The notes below the pieces were generated by a model, which was given only the letters and a program-made list of their open reading frames with translations, was not told the origin of the DNA and did not search any database. A stretch of 64,000 nucleotides of DNA from CALLCD01 sp039817885 (GTDB taxonomy: Bacteria; Pseudomonadota; Alphaproteobacteria; Caulobacterales; Hyphomonadaceae): contig JBCBUY010000002.1 in NCBI GenBank assembly GCA_039817885.1, positions 21,621 to 85,620 of the forward strand, read 5' to 3'. Shown here piece by piece: positions 34,701 through 42,977 of this stretch; within the stretch, counting starts at the first letter, position 1, and each line of letters starts with the position of its first letter. The translations under genes were made by a program, and so were the position numbers.

Positions 34701-36482
34701 CATCTGCACGTATTCGTCGACCCCAATCCGTCTGATCCCGAACGCCTTTGGCAAGAGCGCCAGCGCCTGTTCGAACTCCCTCGATCGGGATGGGCAGACT
34801 ATGATACATCTCTCATATCCGAGGGCGGCGGTGTGTTTGAGCGGTCAGCCAAATCCATCGAGCTCAGCGCCCAGATGAAGGCGATGAGCGGCCTGACGGC
34901 GGATAAAGTCACACCGGATGAGTTCATTCACGGACTGCTCAAGTCGGAAGCTGATCTGATTTGGTTCGGCGGCATCGGCACCTACGTTAAGGCGACCGAT
35001 GAAAGCCACGGCGATGTGGGCGATCGGGCCAACGATCTTATTCGCGTGGATGCGCCCCAACTGAAAGCAAAAGTGATTGGGGAAGGGGCCAATCTGGGCT
35101 TAACCCAGGCCGGTCGAATTGAGTTCGCCGCGCGCGGTGGCCGCATCAATACCGATGCCATAGATAACTCCGCCGGCGTCGATAGCTCTGACAATGAGGT
35201 CAACATCAAGATCCTGCTATCCGAAGCGATACGCCGGGGAGCGCTGCCGCGCGGCGAGCGAAATATGTTGCTCGCATCTATGACCGATGATGTCGCAGAG
35301 AATGTGCTCGCTCACAATATCAGCCAAACCGGTGCCCTGACCCTGGCGAGCGAAACAGCTGCCACCAATCATGAAACCTATGAACGTCTCATGCTCTGGC
35401 TTGAGGGGCGCGGCGTGCTTGATCGCCTTGTCGAAGGGCTTCCATCGAGCGAAGAAATGATGGCGCGCGCCCGCGAGAAACGCTGGCTCACCCGGCCCGA
35501 ATTGGCGGTTCTGCTGGCTTGGTCCAAAATCGTGCTGTTCGATGACATCGTCGCATCTGGCGTTCCCGATGATCCCTATTTCAAACCGGTATTGGAATCC
35601 TATTTCCCGGAGGCTCTGGGGAAGTATGCCGATGTGATGGAGCACCACCGACTGAAGCGAGAGATCATTGCGACGGTCTTGGCCAACCGCGTATTTGACA
35701 TTGGCGGCGTGGACATCCTTCAAACGGTTCGGGAGATCGTTGATGCGGATTGTGCGGACCTTGTTCGTGGGTTCGAGATTGCGCGTGCGGCATCGGCCTC
35801 TGTCGATATGCCTGCAAGGCTTGAACAGATCGGGCGAACAATTCCGGCAAAGGCTCAAACAGCGCTTCTGATCGAGTACACTTCTGTCCTTCGCCAGATG
35901 ACCGCTTATATTGTCAGTACCGGGATGGAAGGCACCACATCAGATCTTGTGGCGCGCTATCGCAAAGACTTCGATACCGTATTCGAAAGTGCCTCGACAC
36001 TTGCTGCGCCATACGCAATTCAGCGTGCTGACCGCAAGGCGCGGCGATTGATCCAAGTCGGGGCGACTGACGAGCTTGCCAAAAGCGCTGCCACCTTCGG
36101 GCTGGTCGGTTTGGCCCCGCGCTTGAGTGATACGGCGCAGGACACCAACTCCGACATTGCAACAGCGGCCGAGCTGTTCGGGAAGATCGCCCGCCAAATT
36201 CAGTTCGATCGCCTGAGCGGTGGGGCAGCAGATGCACTTCCTCAAATGTCGCAATGGGATCGGCGCGCCACGCAAAGTCAGATTGCAGGACTCGTCGAAG
36301 CGCAAATGTCTGTTGTGCGAGGACTTATCGAGTCCGGCACCTCAGCAGAGACGTTTTTATCCGAACGTTCCCAGAGGGCGACGAACCTTACAAAAGGTCT
36401 GAAATCCCTCGGTCTTGGACAGAACTGGTCCTTCTCAAAATTCTCATTGGCGGCAGATATGGTTCGCCAGTTTCTGAGCTAA
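31761..36482 (+). CDS. Large NAD-specific glutamate dehydrogenase
   Basis: This 1573-residue enzyme belongs to the 180-kDa class of NAD-glutamate dehydrogenases, which deaminate glutamate to 2-oxoglutarate. ACT-like regulatory regions fill the N-terminal half (for example PFLVDSLLAICTDFGAHVDAV, in part). The catalytic domain starts near residue 770 with GLRWTDRPNDFRTEVLGLVK and contains the Lys in VPVGSKGGFFPKK, then ADKGTATFSD and the Rossmann block GVGDMSGDVFGNG. A helical C-terminal domain of about 400 residues ends the protein. This length is typical. It runs from 31761 with no strong ribosome-binding site visible. It probably feeds carbon from amino acids into the TCA cycle. Confidence 0.96.
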   Translation: MADTLSPSQDKSGFEAVLAYMQEARGRDNGEALSDADLKALSSDLWSWSEQLGDHERGARLRLRDLVAGQTTPPVLLEVVGPDIPFLVDSLLAICTDFGAHVDAVFHPVIAIEGDGNKSLIQIHLLGIAESEANRLLGDAKTMLGDLQMVVSDHLPMRKRMEDERDRLKSLNHLDEAEKEEAVAFLDWLSQEHFVFLGARTYAFEIDANGDFVREEPTMIDGSNLGLLKNEELNVLSRGAEPTVLTGAAQEFLQMPTPLIIAKSTLVSSIHRRVRADYVGVKHYDAAGRVSGETRFLGLFTAEAYEETARSVPVIRRRVAQIPEMIGVPAKGHASKALSNILENWPRDELFQTDLETLVPMVQDVLHLQERPRTRLFLRHDRFGRFVSAIVYVPRDAYDSDLRQRMVSVLETAYGAKLLTFAPRFSHQSLVRVLFQLELPSRYETPDPLDLERRIAALAVSWRDAFREELLTAELSQHARDGALCFRTAFNAAYEEAFSPAEALRDVAEFAELSAEHPIRMRTYREPGDNETEIRAKVYSRGKPLALSESVPVFENMGLFVSFETGYPVRPARRLSDDGPDTYWVHNVRMRTENESAIDLDITGPLLQDGFVAVWMGLSENDGFNRLILSAQASWREAVLMRGLAAYRRQSGLDPAMPSQIRALTAYPTITIELLNLFRSLFDPSSDRSIEDRQRDAQEIAATIYELLIDVPSLEDDRVLRRLCSLVLAIQRTNFFQSNHSAPLAFKVASRELEDLPKPKPFREIFVSSPLVDGLHLRFGPVARGGLRWTDRPNDFRTEVLGLVKAQQVKNAVIVPVGSKGGFFPKKLPVGGSREDIRNAGIEAYRAFISSLLSITDNLVDGDVHHPEEVVVHDGPDPYLVVAADKGTATFSDIANEISVSLGFWLGDAFASGGSAGYDHKEMGITARGGWEAVKRHFYEIGTDIQAEPFTVIGVGDMSGDVFGNGMLLSKQIQLIAAFNHLHVFVDPNPSDPERLWQERQRLFELPRSGWADYDTSLISEGGGVFERSAKSIELSAQMKAMSGLTADKVTPDEFIHGLLKSEADLIWFGGIGTYVKATDESHGDVGDRANDLIRVDAPQLKAKVIGEGANLGLTQAGRIEFAARGGRINTDAIDNSAGVDSSDNEVNIKILLSEAIRRGALPRGERNMLLASMTDDVAENVLAHNISQTGALTLASETAATNHETYERLMLWLEGRGVLDRLVEGLPSSEEMMARAREKRWLTRPELAVLLAWSKIVLFDDIVASGVPDDPYFKPVLESYFPEALGKYADVMEHHRLKREIIATVLANRVFDIGGVDILQTVREIVDADCADLVRGFEIARAASASVDMPARLEQIGRTIPAKAQTALLIEYTSVLRQMTAYIVSTGMEGTTSDLVARYRKDFDTVFESASTLAAPYAIQRADRKARRLIQVGATDELAKSAATFGLVGLAPRLSDTAQDTNSDIATAAELFGKIARQIQFDRLSGGAADALPQMSQWDRRATQSQIAGLVEAQMSVVRGLIESGTSAETFLSERSQRATNLTKGLKSLGLGQNWSFSKFSLAADMVRQFLS

Positions 36483-36542
36483 CAAACTGAGCTCTTGCAA
36501 CACTGCGCCAAGGGCGTATCAACGCGGGCTCGGATAAAGCCC

Positions 36543-37757
36543 ATGCATAAGCCAATTCAGAACCCTGCAAGCATCGACTTGCCAAAGATCGAGTTCGTCG
36601 GCCTCATCGCATCGATGATGGCCCTGAACGCGCTGGCCATCGATATCATGGTTCCGGCGCTGAACGATATTGGCGCGGCCTATCAGCTTGAAACAGCGAA
36701 TGATCAGCAATTGGTCGTGTTCGCTTATGTGCTTGGCTTTGGAATCCCTCAGCTGATCTGGGGACCGGTTTCGGATCGCTATGGCCGGCGATCACTCTTG
36801 CTGATGTCTCTTTTGGGGTATGGGCTGTGTGGGCTCGCTTGCGTTCTTTCCCAGAGTTTCCAGGGATTATTGGCCGCCCGCTTTATTATGGGTGTTTTCG
36901 CATCTGCCGGCCGCGTCGTTGCTGTCTCGGTTGTCCGCGACGTTTATGCAGGCCGAGGCATGGCTGAGATTATGAGCCTCGTCATGACCGTTTTCATGGT
37001 CGTTCCCATCCTGGCTCCGGCGATTGGCCAAGGAATTCTGCTGGTCGGCCCGTGGGCTTGGATTTTCTATGTCCTCGTAGTCTATTCCATTGCGGTCTGC
37101 ATCTGGTCGGGCTTCAGGCTGCCTGAAACATTACCTCCGGACAAGCGGCGGCCGCTAAGCTTCGACCAAGCCTTTTCAGCCTATTGGACAGTGGTCCGCA
37201 CACGCGTTGCCTTTGGGTATGTCCTGGCCAGCGGCGTCCTCTTCGGCGGGCTGTTTGCGTTCATTTTCTCCATCGAGCAGGTGATGAGGGAGGTCTTCGA
37301 TGAGGATGCGCGTCTTGGACTCTGGTTCGCTCTTGCATCGATCGGGTTGGCGGCCTCGAATTTCCTGAACGCTGTCCTCGTCAAGCGTTATGGAATGCGG
37401 TTCCTCTCCCACATCGCGGTGATTATCTTTGTTAGTCTGTCGGCGTTAAACCTGGTTCTGATGTGGCAGATCGGACCTGTCTTCGCCGTCTGGATGCCAC
37501 TGATGATCATCACTTTCGGTACGATCGGCATGATCGGATCCAACTTTAACGCCATCGCCATGGAACCCCTGGGAGAAATTGCCGGCACCGCCAGCGCGGC
37601 GCTTGGATTCGCGACAACAACGCTTTCCGGATTGCTTGGTTTTCTAATCTCCAGCCAGTTCGATGGCACGGTTTTGCCGCTCCTCACCGGATTTACGGCA
37701 TTAGGCGCGACGGCTCTGCTGATCCTTTTCGTCACCGAAAAGGGAAAACTGTTCTAA
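36543..37757 (+). CDS. MFS drug-resistance transporter (Bcr/CflA-like)
   Basis: This protein of about 404 residues has 12 predicted TM helices. It has the Bcr/CflA signature ALAIDIMVPALNDIGAAYQ in TM1 and the loop WGPVSDRYGRRSLLL after TM2. The ATG at 36543 is preferred over 36495 because the extra N-terminus is polar and unlike the family; the ribosome-binding site is weak (GGATAAAG). It is likely a proton-driven efflux pump. It lies 60 bp after the glutamate dehydrogenase gene and could be co-transcribed with it. It abuts the 3' end of ecm with no spacer. Confidence 0.88.
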   Translation: MHKPIQNPASIDLPKIEFVGLIASMMALNALAIDIMVPALNDIGAAYQLETANDQQLVVFAYVLGFGIPQLIWGPVSDRYGRRSLLLMSLLGYGLCGLACVLSQSFQGLLAARFIMGVFASAGRVVAVSVVRDVYAGRGMAEIMSLVMTVFMVVPILAPAIGQGILLVGPWAWIFYVLVVYSIAVCIWSGFRLPETLPPDKRRPLSFDQAFSAYWTVVRTRVAFGYVLASGVLFGGLFAFIFSIEQVMREVFDEDARLGLWFALASIGLAASNFLNAVLVKRYGMRFLSHIAVIIFVSLSALNLVLMWQIGPVFAVWMPLMIITFGTIGMIGSNFNAIAMEPLGEIAGTASAALGFATTTLSGLLGFLISSQFDGTVLPLLTGFTALGATALLILFVTEKGKLF

Positions 37758-39743
37758 TCACTCCGCCGGTGTCAGCCAGGCCGCTTCCACAACATCAACG
37801 ACGTCGCCCATCAGCTCGGTGATCATATAATCCTTCGGCGTATAAACCCGGCGAACCCCCATTTGTTTCAGCGCCATTTCGTCCTCCGGCGGGATAATAC
37901 CGCCGACCACAAGGGGAGTGTTCTCAAGACCGGCTTTCCGCATCTCGGCCAATGTCTCTCGCACCAAGTCAAGATGCGAACCCGACAAGATCGACAGAGC
38001 TAGAACATGCGCCTGCGCCGCCTTCGCCTGGGCGACAATATCTTCAGGCGTAAATCGGATGCCTTCATAAACCACCTGCATACCACAAGCGCGAGCGCGA
38101 CTCGCCACCTGCTCAGCGCCATTTGAGTGGCCATCGAGCCCCGGCTTGCCTAGCACATAGGTCAGCTGTCGGCCGAGGGCGTCGGACAGCTGATCCACGC
38201 GTTTGCGCACAGCCTTGATGTCTTCATCATCACCAGGGTCGACAGTCAGAGCGACCCCGGTTGGACCGCGATACTCGCCAAAGGCCTCCCGAAGGGTGGT
38301 GCCCCATTCTCCTGTGGTGACACCCGCCTTGGCGGCTGCAATCGAAGGTTCCATAATATTGGTACCGGCCATCGCGGCGGCTCTCAGATCGGCAAGGGCC
38401 ACCTCGACCGCGGCTTGATCCCGCTTTGCGCGCCAAGCGTTCAGGGCCTTGACCTGTAGGCTTTCCACCAAGGGATCGACGGTTTGAATGGCCTCTTCAC
38501 CCGCGCTTAGAGGACTTTCTTCTGTGCTGTTATAGCGGTTCACACCGACCACAATCTGGTCCCCGGACTCGATGCCCTTGATCCGCTCAATATGCGCTTC
38601 GACCAAGCTTTCCTTCATCATGGCAACCGACGCCATCGCCCCGCCTTCTGCATCAACCTTCGCAAGCATGTTGCGGGCTTTCGATTTTAGTTCTTCGGTT
38701 TTCGCCTCAACGACATGGCTGCCATCGAAAAGGTCTTCGAATTCCAGAAGGTCGGTCTCGAAGGCGAGGATCTGCTGTATACGGAGCGACCATTGCTGAT
38801 CCCAGGGCCGTGGCAGGCCGAGGGCTTCGTTCCAGGCTGGCAATTGCAGGGCCCGGCAACGGGCGCGCTTGGATAAGGTGACAGCAAGTGCTTCAATCAG
38901 TATGCGGTATACATTGTTTTCCGGCTGCTGTTCGGTGAGGCCAAGGGAGTTGACCTGTACGCCGTAGCGGAAGCGGAGCGCTTTCGGGTCGGTAACACCA
39001 TATCGCTCTTTACCAATCTCCTCCCAAAGATCGACAAACGCCCGCATCTTGCAGAGCTCAGTGACGAACCGCACGCCAGCATTCACGAAAAAAGAGATCC
39101 GTCCAAAGACAATCGGGAATTCGTCCTCTGGCACCGCGTCGCCCGCTTTCACACTGTCAAGGACCGCGCAGGCTGTGGCCAGGGCATAGGCCAGCTCTTG
39201 CTCCGGTGTCGCTCCGGCTTCCTGTAGATGGTAAGAACAGACATTCATCGGGTTCCACTTCGGAACCTCAGTATAACACCAGGTCACCATGTCGGTGATA
39301 AGTCTTAAGGATGGCTCCGGCGGAAAGACATATGTTCCGCGTGAGAGATACTCTTTGATGATGTCGTTTTGTGTTGTGCCGCGCAGCTTCGTTCGATCAT
39401 CGCCGCGCTCATCTGCCAGCGCAACATAAAGCGCGAGCAACCAGGCCGCCGGTGCATTGATCGTCATCGACGTATTCATCTCCTCAAGCGGCAGGCCGTC
39501 GAACAGAGTTCGCATATCGCCGAGATGAGACACCGGAACGCCGACCTTGCCCACTTCGCCTTTTGCAAGGATATGGTCTGAATCATAAGCCGTTTGGGTC
39601 GGCAGATCGAAGGCGATCGACAGCCCCGTTTGGCCTTTGGCGAGATTGGTCCGATAGAGCGCGTTCGATTTTTCCGCAGTGGAGTGTCCGGCATAGGTTC
39701 GGAAAATCCATGGCCGGTCAGGGGTATGCTGATAATCGGTCAC
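37758..39743 (-). CDS. ecm: Ethylmalonyl-CoA mutase (MeaA-like), B12-dependent
   Basis: This coenzyme-B12 mutase of about 661 residues converts ethylmalonyl-CoA to methylsuccinyl-CoA in the ethylmalonyl-CoA pathway. The substrate-binding barrel has RTYAGHSTAEKSN, TGLSIAFDLPTQTAYDSD (in part) and MNTSMTINAPAAW. The C-terminal cobalamin domain carries the D-x-H-x-x-G motif as GLDGHSNGAE. The GTG at 39743 is the better start because GGAGGAGAT lies 5 bp upstream; the ATG at 39758 itself overlaps that Shine-Dalgarno. A palindromic operator candidate sits 26 bp upstream. The reductase partner ccr lies 1.1 kb away on the other strand. Methylmalonyl-CoA mutase is the alternative, but gene context and the MeaA-type N-terminus favour ecm. 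Confidence 0.93.
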   Translation of the reverse strand: MTDYQHTPDRPWIFRTYAGHSTAEKSNALYRTNLAKGQTGLSIAFDLPTQTAYDSDHILAKGEVGKVGVPVSHLGDMRTLFDGLPLEEMNTSMTINAPAAWLLALYVALADERGDDRTKLRGTTQNDIIKEYLSRGTYVFPPEPSLRLITDMVTWCYTEVPKWNPMNVCSYHLQEAGATPEQELAYALATACAVLDSVKAGDAVPEDEFPIVFGRISFFVNAGVRFVTELCKMRAFVDLWEEIGKERYGVTDPKALRFRYGVQVNSLGLTEQQPENNVYRILIEALAVTLSKRARCRALQLPAWNEALGLPRPWDQQWSLRIQQILAFETDLLEFEDLFDGSHVVEAKTEELKSKARNMLAKVDAEGGAMASVAMMKESLVEAHIERIKGIESGDQIVVGVNRYNSTEESPLSAGEEAIQTVDPLVESLQVKALNAWRAKRDQAAVEVALADLRAAAMAGTNIMEPSIAAAKAGVTTGEWGTTLREAFGEYRGPTGVALTVDPGDDEDIKAVRKRVDQLSDALGRQLTYVLGKPGLDGHSNGAEQVASRARACGMQVVYEGIRFTPEDIVAQAKAAQAHVLALSILSGSHLDLVRETLAEMRKAGLENTPLVVGGIIPPEDEMALKQMGVRRVYTPKDYMITELMGDVVDVVEAAWLTPAE

Positions 39744-39768
39744 GTTTATCTCCTCCATAAGCGCCTTT

Positions 39769-39783
39769 TATTGCGCTGCAACA
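39769..39783. promoter_or_regulatory. Operator candidate upstream of ecm (TTGC-N3-GCAA palindrome)
   Basis: TATTGCGCTGCAACA matches the perfect palindrome upstream of ccr at 13 of 15 positions. It lies 26 bp upstream of the GTG start of ecm, where it could overlap the promoter. The core TGC-N3-GCA recalls the half-sites described for the polyhydroxybutyrate regulator PhaR, which is inference. Confidence 0.5.
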
Positions 39784-39821
39784 TGCAGGCTCCACGCCAG
39801 ATTGGCAAGAAATCCTCTGCG

Positions 39822-40703
39822 CTAGGCAGACAAGACCCAGGGCGCGACAAGCGCTGTATTTACCCCGATATATTCGTAATAGAGCCGCTGCACAGTCCGC
39901 GTTACAGGCCCAGGCGCTCCCTTGCCGACCGGCGCACCGTCCAGGTGCGTAATCGGAAGGATCACTGCGCCAGTTGACGTTGTGAAGGCTTCTGTGGCTG
40001 ACCTCGCCTCTTCCAGCGTAAATGGCCGTTCCTCGACCGAATGGCCGTGTTCCCTCAAAAGAGTCAGCGCCCGCTCTCTTGTAATCCCGGGCAAAAGGGC
40101 CGGGGATAAATCTCGCGTAATCAGGGTGCTATCCTCTTTAACGATCCAGGCATTAGCCGACGCAGCCTCTGTGACGACGCCGTCTTCATGCATGAAGGCT
40201 GTGAAGGAGCCGGCGCGGCGCGCTGCGCGATACGCGAGGGACTGAGACAAAAGCTGCGTTGTCTTAAGATCGCGGCGTCTCCAGCGAGAATCTTCCATAG
40301 TGATTGCTGTCACACCGTCGCGAGCATTGTCGCCAATCAGCGCTTTCTCAGTTGCAAACATGAATAAGCTTGGATCGAGCCTATCTGGGCCAAGAAAGTC
40401 CCGCGGGCCTTGGTTTCCGGCGGACACCTGAACATACACAAGCCCTTGCTCAATACCGTTCCGTGCAAGGAGCTCCTCATGCAGGAAGCGCAAATCCTCT
40501 TGCAGCGGTTCAATCTCAATCGCCTCAAGCGTGCGCTTGAGTCGCTCCATGTGGAGGTCGAAGTCGATCAACTGGCTATTGTAGACGGCTGTAACTTCAT
40601 AAGCCGCGTGAGCAAAGAGAAACCCACGATCGAACAGCGATAGGCTTGCAGCCTCGGCCTCAACAAAGCTGTCTCCCTGAAACACCCAGCGCCCAAGTCC
40701 CAT
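39822..40703 (-). CDS. dat: Class IV aminotransferase (D-amino-acid transaminase-like)
   Basis: This 293-residue fold-type IV PLP enzyme has FDRGFLFAHAAYEV near the N-terminus (D-alanine aminotransferase type). The PLP Lys is in RRRDLKTTQLL, followed by VTEAASANAWIV, LPGITRERAL and the cofactor-side TSTGAVILP. It may make D-amino acids for peptidoglycan or act as a 4-amino-4-deoxychorismate lyase or branched-chain paralogue; the DRGFLFAHA block favours Dat. GGAGGT lies 7 bp upstream of the ATG. It is placed between ecm (same strand, 78 bp downstream) and ccr (divergent). A link to the ethylmalonyl-CoA pathway is not established. Confidence 0.85.
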   Translation of the reverse strand: MGLGRWVFQGDSFVEAEAASLSLFDRGFLFAHAAYEVTAVYNSQLIDFDLHMERLKRTLEAIEIEPLQEDLRFLHEELLARNGIEQGLVYVQVSAGNQGPRDFLGPDRLDPSLFMFATEKALIGDNARDGVTAITMEDSRWRRRDLKTTQLLSQSLAYRAARRAGSFTAFMHEDGVVTEAASANAWIVKEDSTLITRDLSPALLPGITRERALTLLREHGHSVEERPFTLEEARSATEAFTTSTGAVILPITHLDGAPVGKGAPGPVTRTVQRLYYEYIGVNTALVAPWVLSA

Positions 40704-40744
40704 CTTTGCCGACCTCCATATTTTTCAACATACGGGATTCTGCA

Positions 40745-40759
40745 TGTTGCACTGCAACA
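40745..40759. promoter_or_regulatory. Perfect palindrome in the dat/ccr divergent promoter
   Basis: TGTTGCA-C-TGCAACA is a perfect 15-bp inverted repeat, 95 bp upstream of ccr and 41 bp upstream of dat. A further half-site GTTGCA lies at 40816-40821. A near copy is upstream of ecm. It is a likely binding site for a regulator of acetyl-CoA/C4 metabolism. Confidence 0.6.
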
Positions 40760-40854
40760 ATTTTCTTGCCCCAGACTGCCTGTTGGTCCAAATATGATCG
40801 CCAGGCAGCACAAAAGTTGCATTCAAGAACAAGAACGCCGGGGAGGCTACTAGC

Positions 40855-42126
40855 ATGTCAGCATCTTATGACCGAGTGAAAAAGGACATTTACGAGTTGG
40901 GAGAAATCCCGCCGGAATTCCATGTTCCTAAGATGATGCATGCTTGGGCTATTCGCCGCGAGCGCCATGGCCGCCCAGCCACCGCGATGCAGGTTGAGCA
41001 AGTTCCGGTGCCGGAAATCGACTCCGACGAAGTGCTCGTCCTCGTTATGGCTGCGGGTGTGAACTATAACGGCATCTGGGCAGCACTCGGCGAACCGATT
41101 TCCCCATTTGATGTGCACAAAGATGACTTTCACATCGCTGGCTCCGATGCATCGGGCATTGTCTGGGCTGTCGGTAAGAAAGTCACGCGCGTAAAGCCCG
41201 GCGACGAGGTCGTTATTCACTGTAATCAGGATGATGGCGACGACGAAGAATGCAATGGCGGCGATCCGATGTTTTCGCCGTCGCAGCGGATCTGGGGCTA
41301 TGAAACGCCGGACGGGTCCTTTGCCCAGTTCTGCCGCGTTCAGGCCCGCCAATGTATGCCGCGCCCCAAACACCTCACTTGGGAAGAAAGCGCGTGTTAC
41401 ACGCTGACCCTCGCCACGGCTTATCGGATGCTGTTTGGCCACCGACCTCACATTGTGAAGCCCGGACAGAACGTTCTCGTTTGGGGAGCTTCTGGCGGTC
41501 TGGGCTGTTTCGCCACCCAGCTCTGTGCTGTCACCGGAGCCCACGCGATCGGCGTTGTTTCGTCCGATGACAAACGCGATTACGTCATGTCCATGGGCGC
41601 AAAAGGCGTGCTCAATCGAAAAGACTTCAATTGCTGGGGCCAGCTGCCGACCGTGAATGGCCCGGAATTCAACGACTATATGAAAGAGTGCCGGAAGTTC
41701 GGGAAGGCGATCTGGGAAGTCACTGGCCGCAAAGACGTCGATATCGTTTTCGAACATCCAGGTGAAGCGACCATGCCGGTCTCGGTCTTTGTCGTGAAGC
41801 GCGGCGGGATGGTCGTGATTTGTGCTGGGACGACCGGCTTTAATCTCACCATGGACGCGCGCTTTCTTTGGATGCGCCAGAAGCGCGTTCAGGGGTCTCA
41901 CTTCGCCCATCTGAAACAGGCCGCCGCCGCGAACCAGTTGGTGATTGATCGCCGGATCGATCCCGGCATGTCCGAAGTTTTGCCTTGGGCAGATATTCCA
42001 GCGGCACATGAGAAGATGCTCGACAACAAGCACCTGCCTGGGAATATGGCCGTCCTGGTAACAGCCCCGCGCCCCGGTCTGCGGACTGTCGAGGATGTCC
42101 TCGAAGCCGGACCGGTCATGGCGTGA
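40855..42126 (+). CDS. ccr: Crotonyl-CoA carboxylase/reductase
   Basis: This 423-residue MDR-family enzyme carries out NADPH-dependent reductive carboxylation of crotonyl-CoA to ethylmalonyl-CoA, the defining step of the ethylmalonyl-CoA pathway. Blocks typical of Ccr are present: GVNYNGIWAALGEPISPFD (in part), HIAGSDASGIVWAVG, CNGGDPMFSPSQRIWGYETPDG (in part), the nucleotide-binding WGASGGLGCFATQLC, and VVICAGTTGFNLTMDARFLWMRQKR (in part). The start has GGGGAGG upstream. Together with ecm it implies acetate or C1/C2 assimilation without isocitrate lyase, or use in propionyl-CoA metabolism; the other pathway genes are not in this window. Confidence 0.96.
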   Translation: MSASYDRVKKDIYELGEIPPEFHVPKMMHAWAIRRERHGRPATAMQVEQVPVPEIDSDEVLVLVMAAGVNYNGIWAALGEPISPFDVHKDDFHIAGSDASGIVWAVGKKVTRVKPGDEVVIHCNQDDGDDEECNGGDPMFSPSQRIWGYETPDGSFAQFCRVQARQCMPRPKHLTWEESACYTLTLATAYRMLFGHRPHIVKPGQNVLVWGASGGLGCFATQLCAVTGAHAIGVVSSDDKRDYVMSMGAKGVLNRKDFNCWGQLPTVNGPEFNDYMKECRKFGKAIWEVTGRKDVDIVFEHPGEATMPVSVFVVKRGGMVVICAGTTGFNLTMDARFLWMRQKRVQGSHFAHLKQAAAANQLVIDRRIDPGMSEVLPWADIPAAHEKMLDNKHLPGNMAVLVTAPRPGLRTVEDVLEAGPVMA

Positions 42127-42182
42127 CCTTTAAACGAAGCGCCTGAGTAAGGCGGTAAAGCGAGTAGCCTTCCGGGGATAGA

Positions 42183-42977
42183 TTAAGATGTATCCCACGC
42201 TTTTAGGGCCGATCGAAGCTGAACGGTAAGTCCGCCTGAGAGAAGTTTCACTTCGGGGGACAGCCCTTGCGGCAGATTGATTGGCCACACAACCGGGGTG
42301 AGCTCTCGATGTCTCTCCAGATTGCCCAGGGAGCGGGCAAGCCGTTTGGCGTGAGCAGACGGCGCGTCAAGGACTTTCCGAATAGCGATCAGTCGGCGCG
42401 CGAAACGCTTAATATCAGCGGTCCTGCGGGGGGATGAAAATGATGAAAAGTCCACATCCCGATCAAAATCGATCAGAGGAGGAAGAAGAGCGAGACGTGG
42501 CCCGGAAGCCCTTGGAAAATCAATGATTTCAACGCCCGGATCGCTTTGAAGCTTCGATTCGAGAGGATCGGCTAGCGGATGATCGGCACCGGTGGCCCGC
42601 GGACGGGGCTCAAGCTCGATCTCTAGAGCCATCAGCATGATCAGTCGTCGGACAATCATCTCAAGGGCGCGCAGATGCACGCTGGCGCGTCGAATGCGCC
42701 ACTTCGCTATGCCGAGCTGCGGCACATGAATATTGGTCCACCCGATCAATCCCGTAACGGCGAGATCGATTTGCTCAATGGCAATGGCGAAGAAGTTTGA
42801 GGCCTTGGACATACCGCCGAGTATGCCGCTGATTTGAACTCGGTCGGATTGATCGGTGCTTTTCTCTACGATCTCTGCTTGGCAGGCCCCGTCATTAGAC
42901 ACAAAAAAGTTAGTTGCGCGGATTGCTAACTGCCCCATTGGTCCCGAAAGATCAGGAAAATAGGTGAGGCCATGCAA
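42183..42977 (-). CDS. Uncharacterised protein of about 250-264 residues
   Basis: I do not recognise this family. The chain has no signal peptide and no TM helix. It alternates hydrophobic strands with basic helices, for example IRRASVHLRALEMIVRRL near the middle and RRTADIKRFARRLIAI in the C-terminal half. A start at 42938 (MGQLAIRATN) may be real, because the longest form begins at 42977, on top of the divergent kinase start. The reading frame is long enough, and its codon use coding-like enough, to be a gene, but antisense to it no other candidate exists. Function unknown. Confidence 0.6.
   Translation of the reverse strand: MHGLTYFPDLSGPMGQLAIRATNFFVSNDGACQAEIVEKSTDQSDRVQISGILGGMSKASNFFAIAIEQIDLAVTGLIGWTNIHVPQLGIAKWRIRRASVHLRALEMIVRRLIMLMALEIELEPRPRATGADHPLADPLESKLQSDPGVEIIDFPRASGPRLALLPPLIDFDRDVDFSSFSSPRRTADIKRFARRLIAIRKVLDAPSAHAKRLARSLGNLERHRELTPVVWPINLPQGLSPEVKLLSGGLTVQLRSALKAWDTS

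Noticed and set aside
40858..42033. A 391-codon open frame on the minus strand opposite ccr
   Set aside because: It mirrors ccr over nearly its full length, shows no recognisable domain, and is explained by codon bias leaving the antisense frame open.
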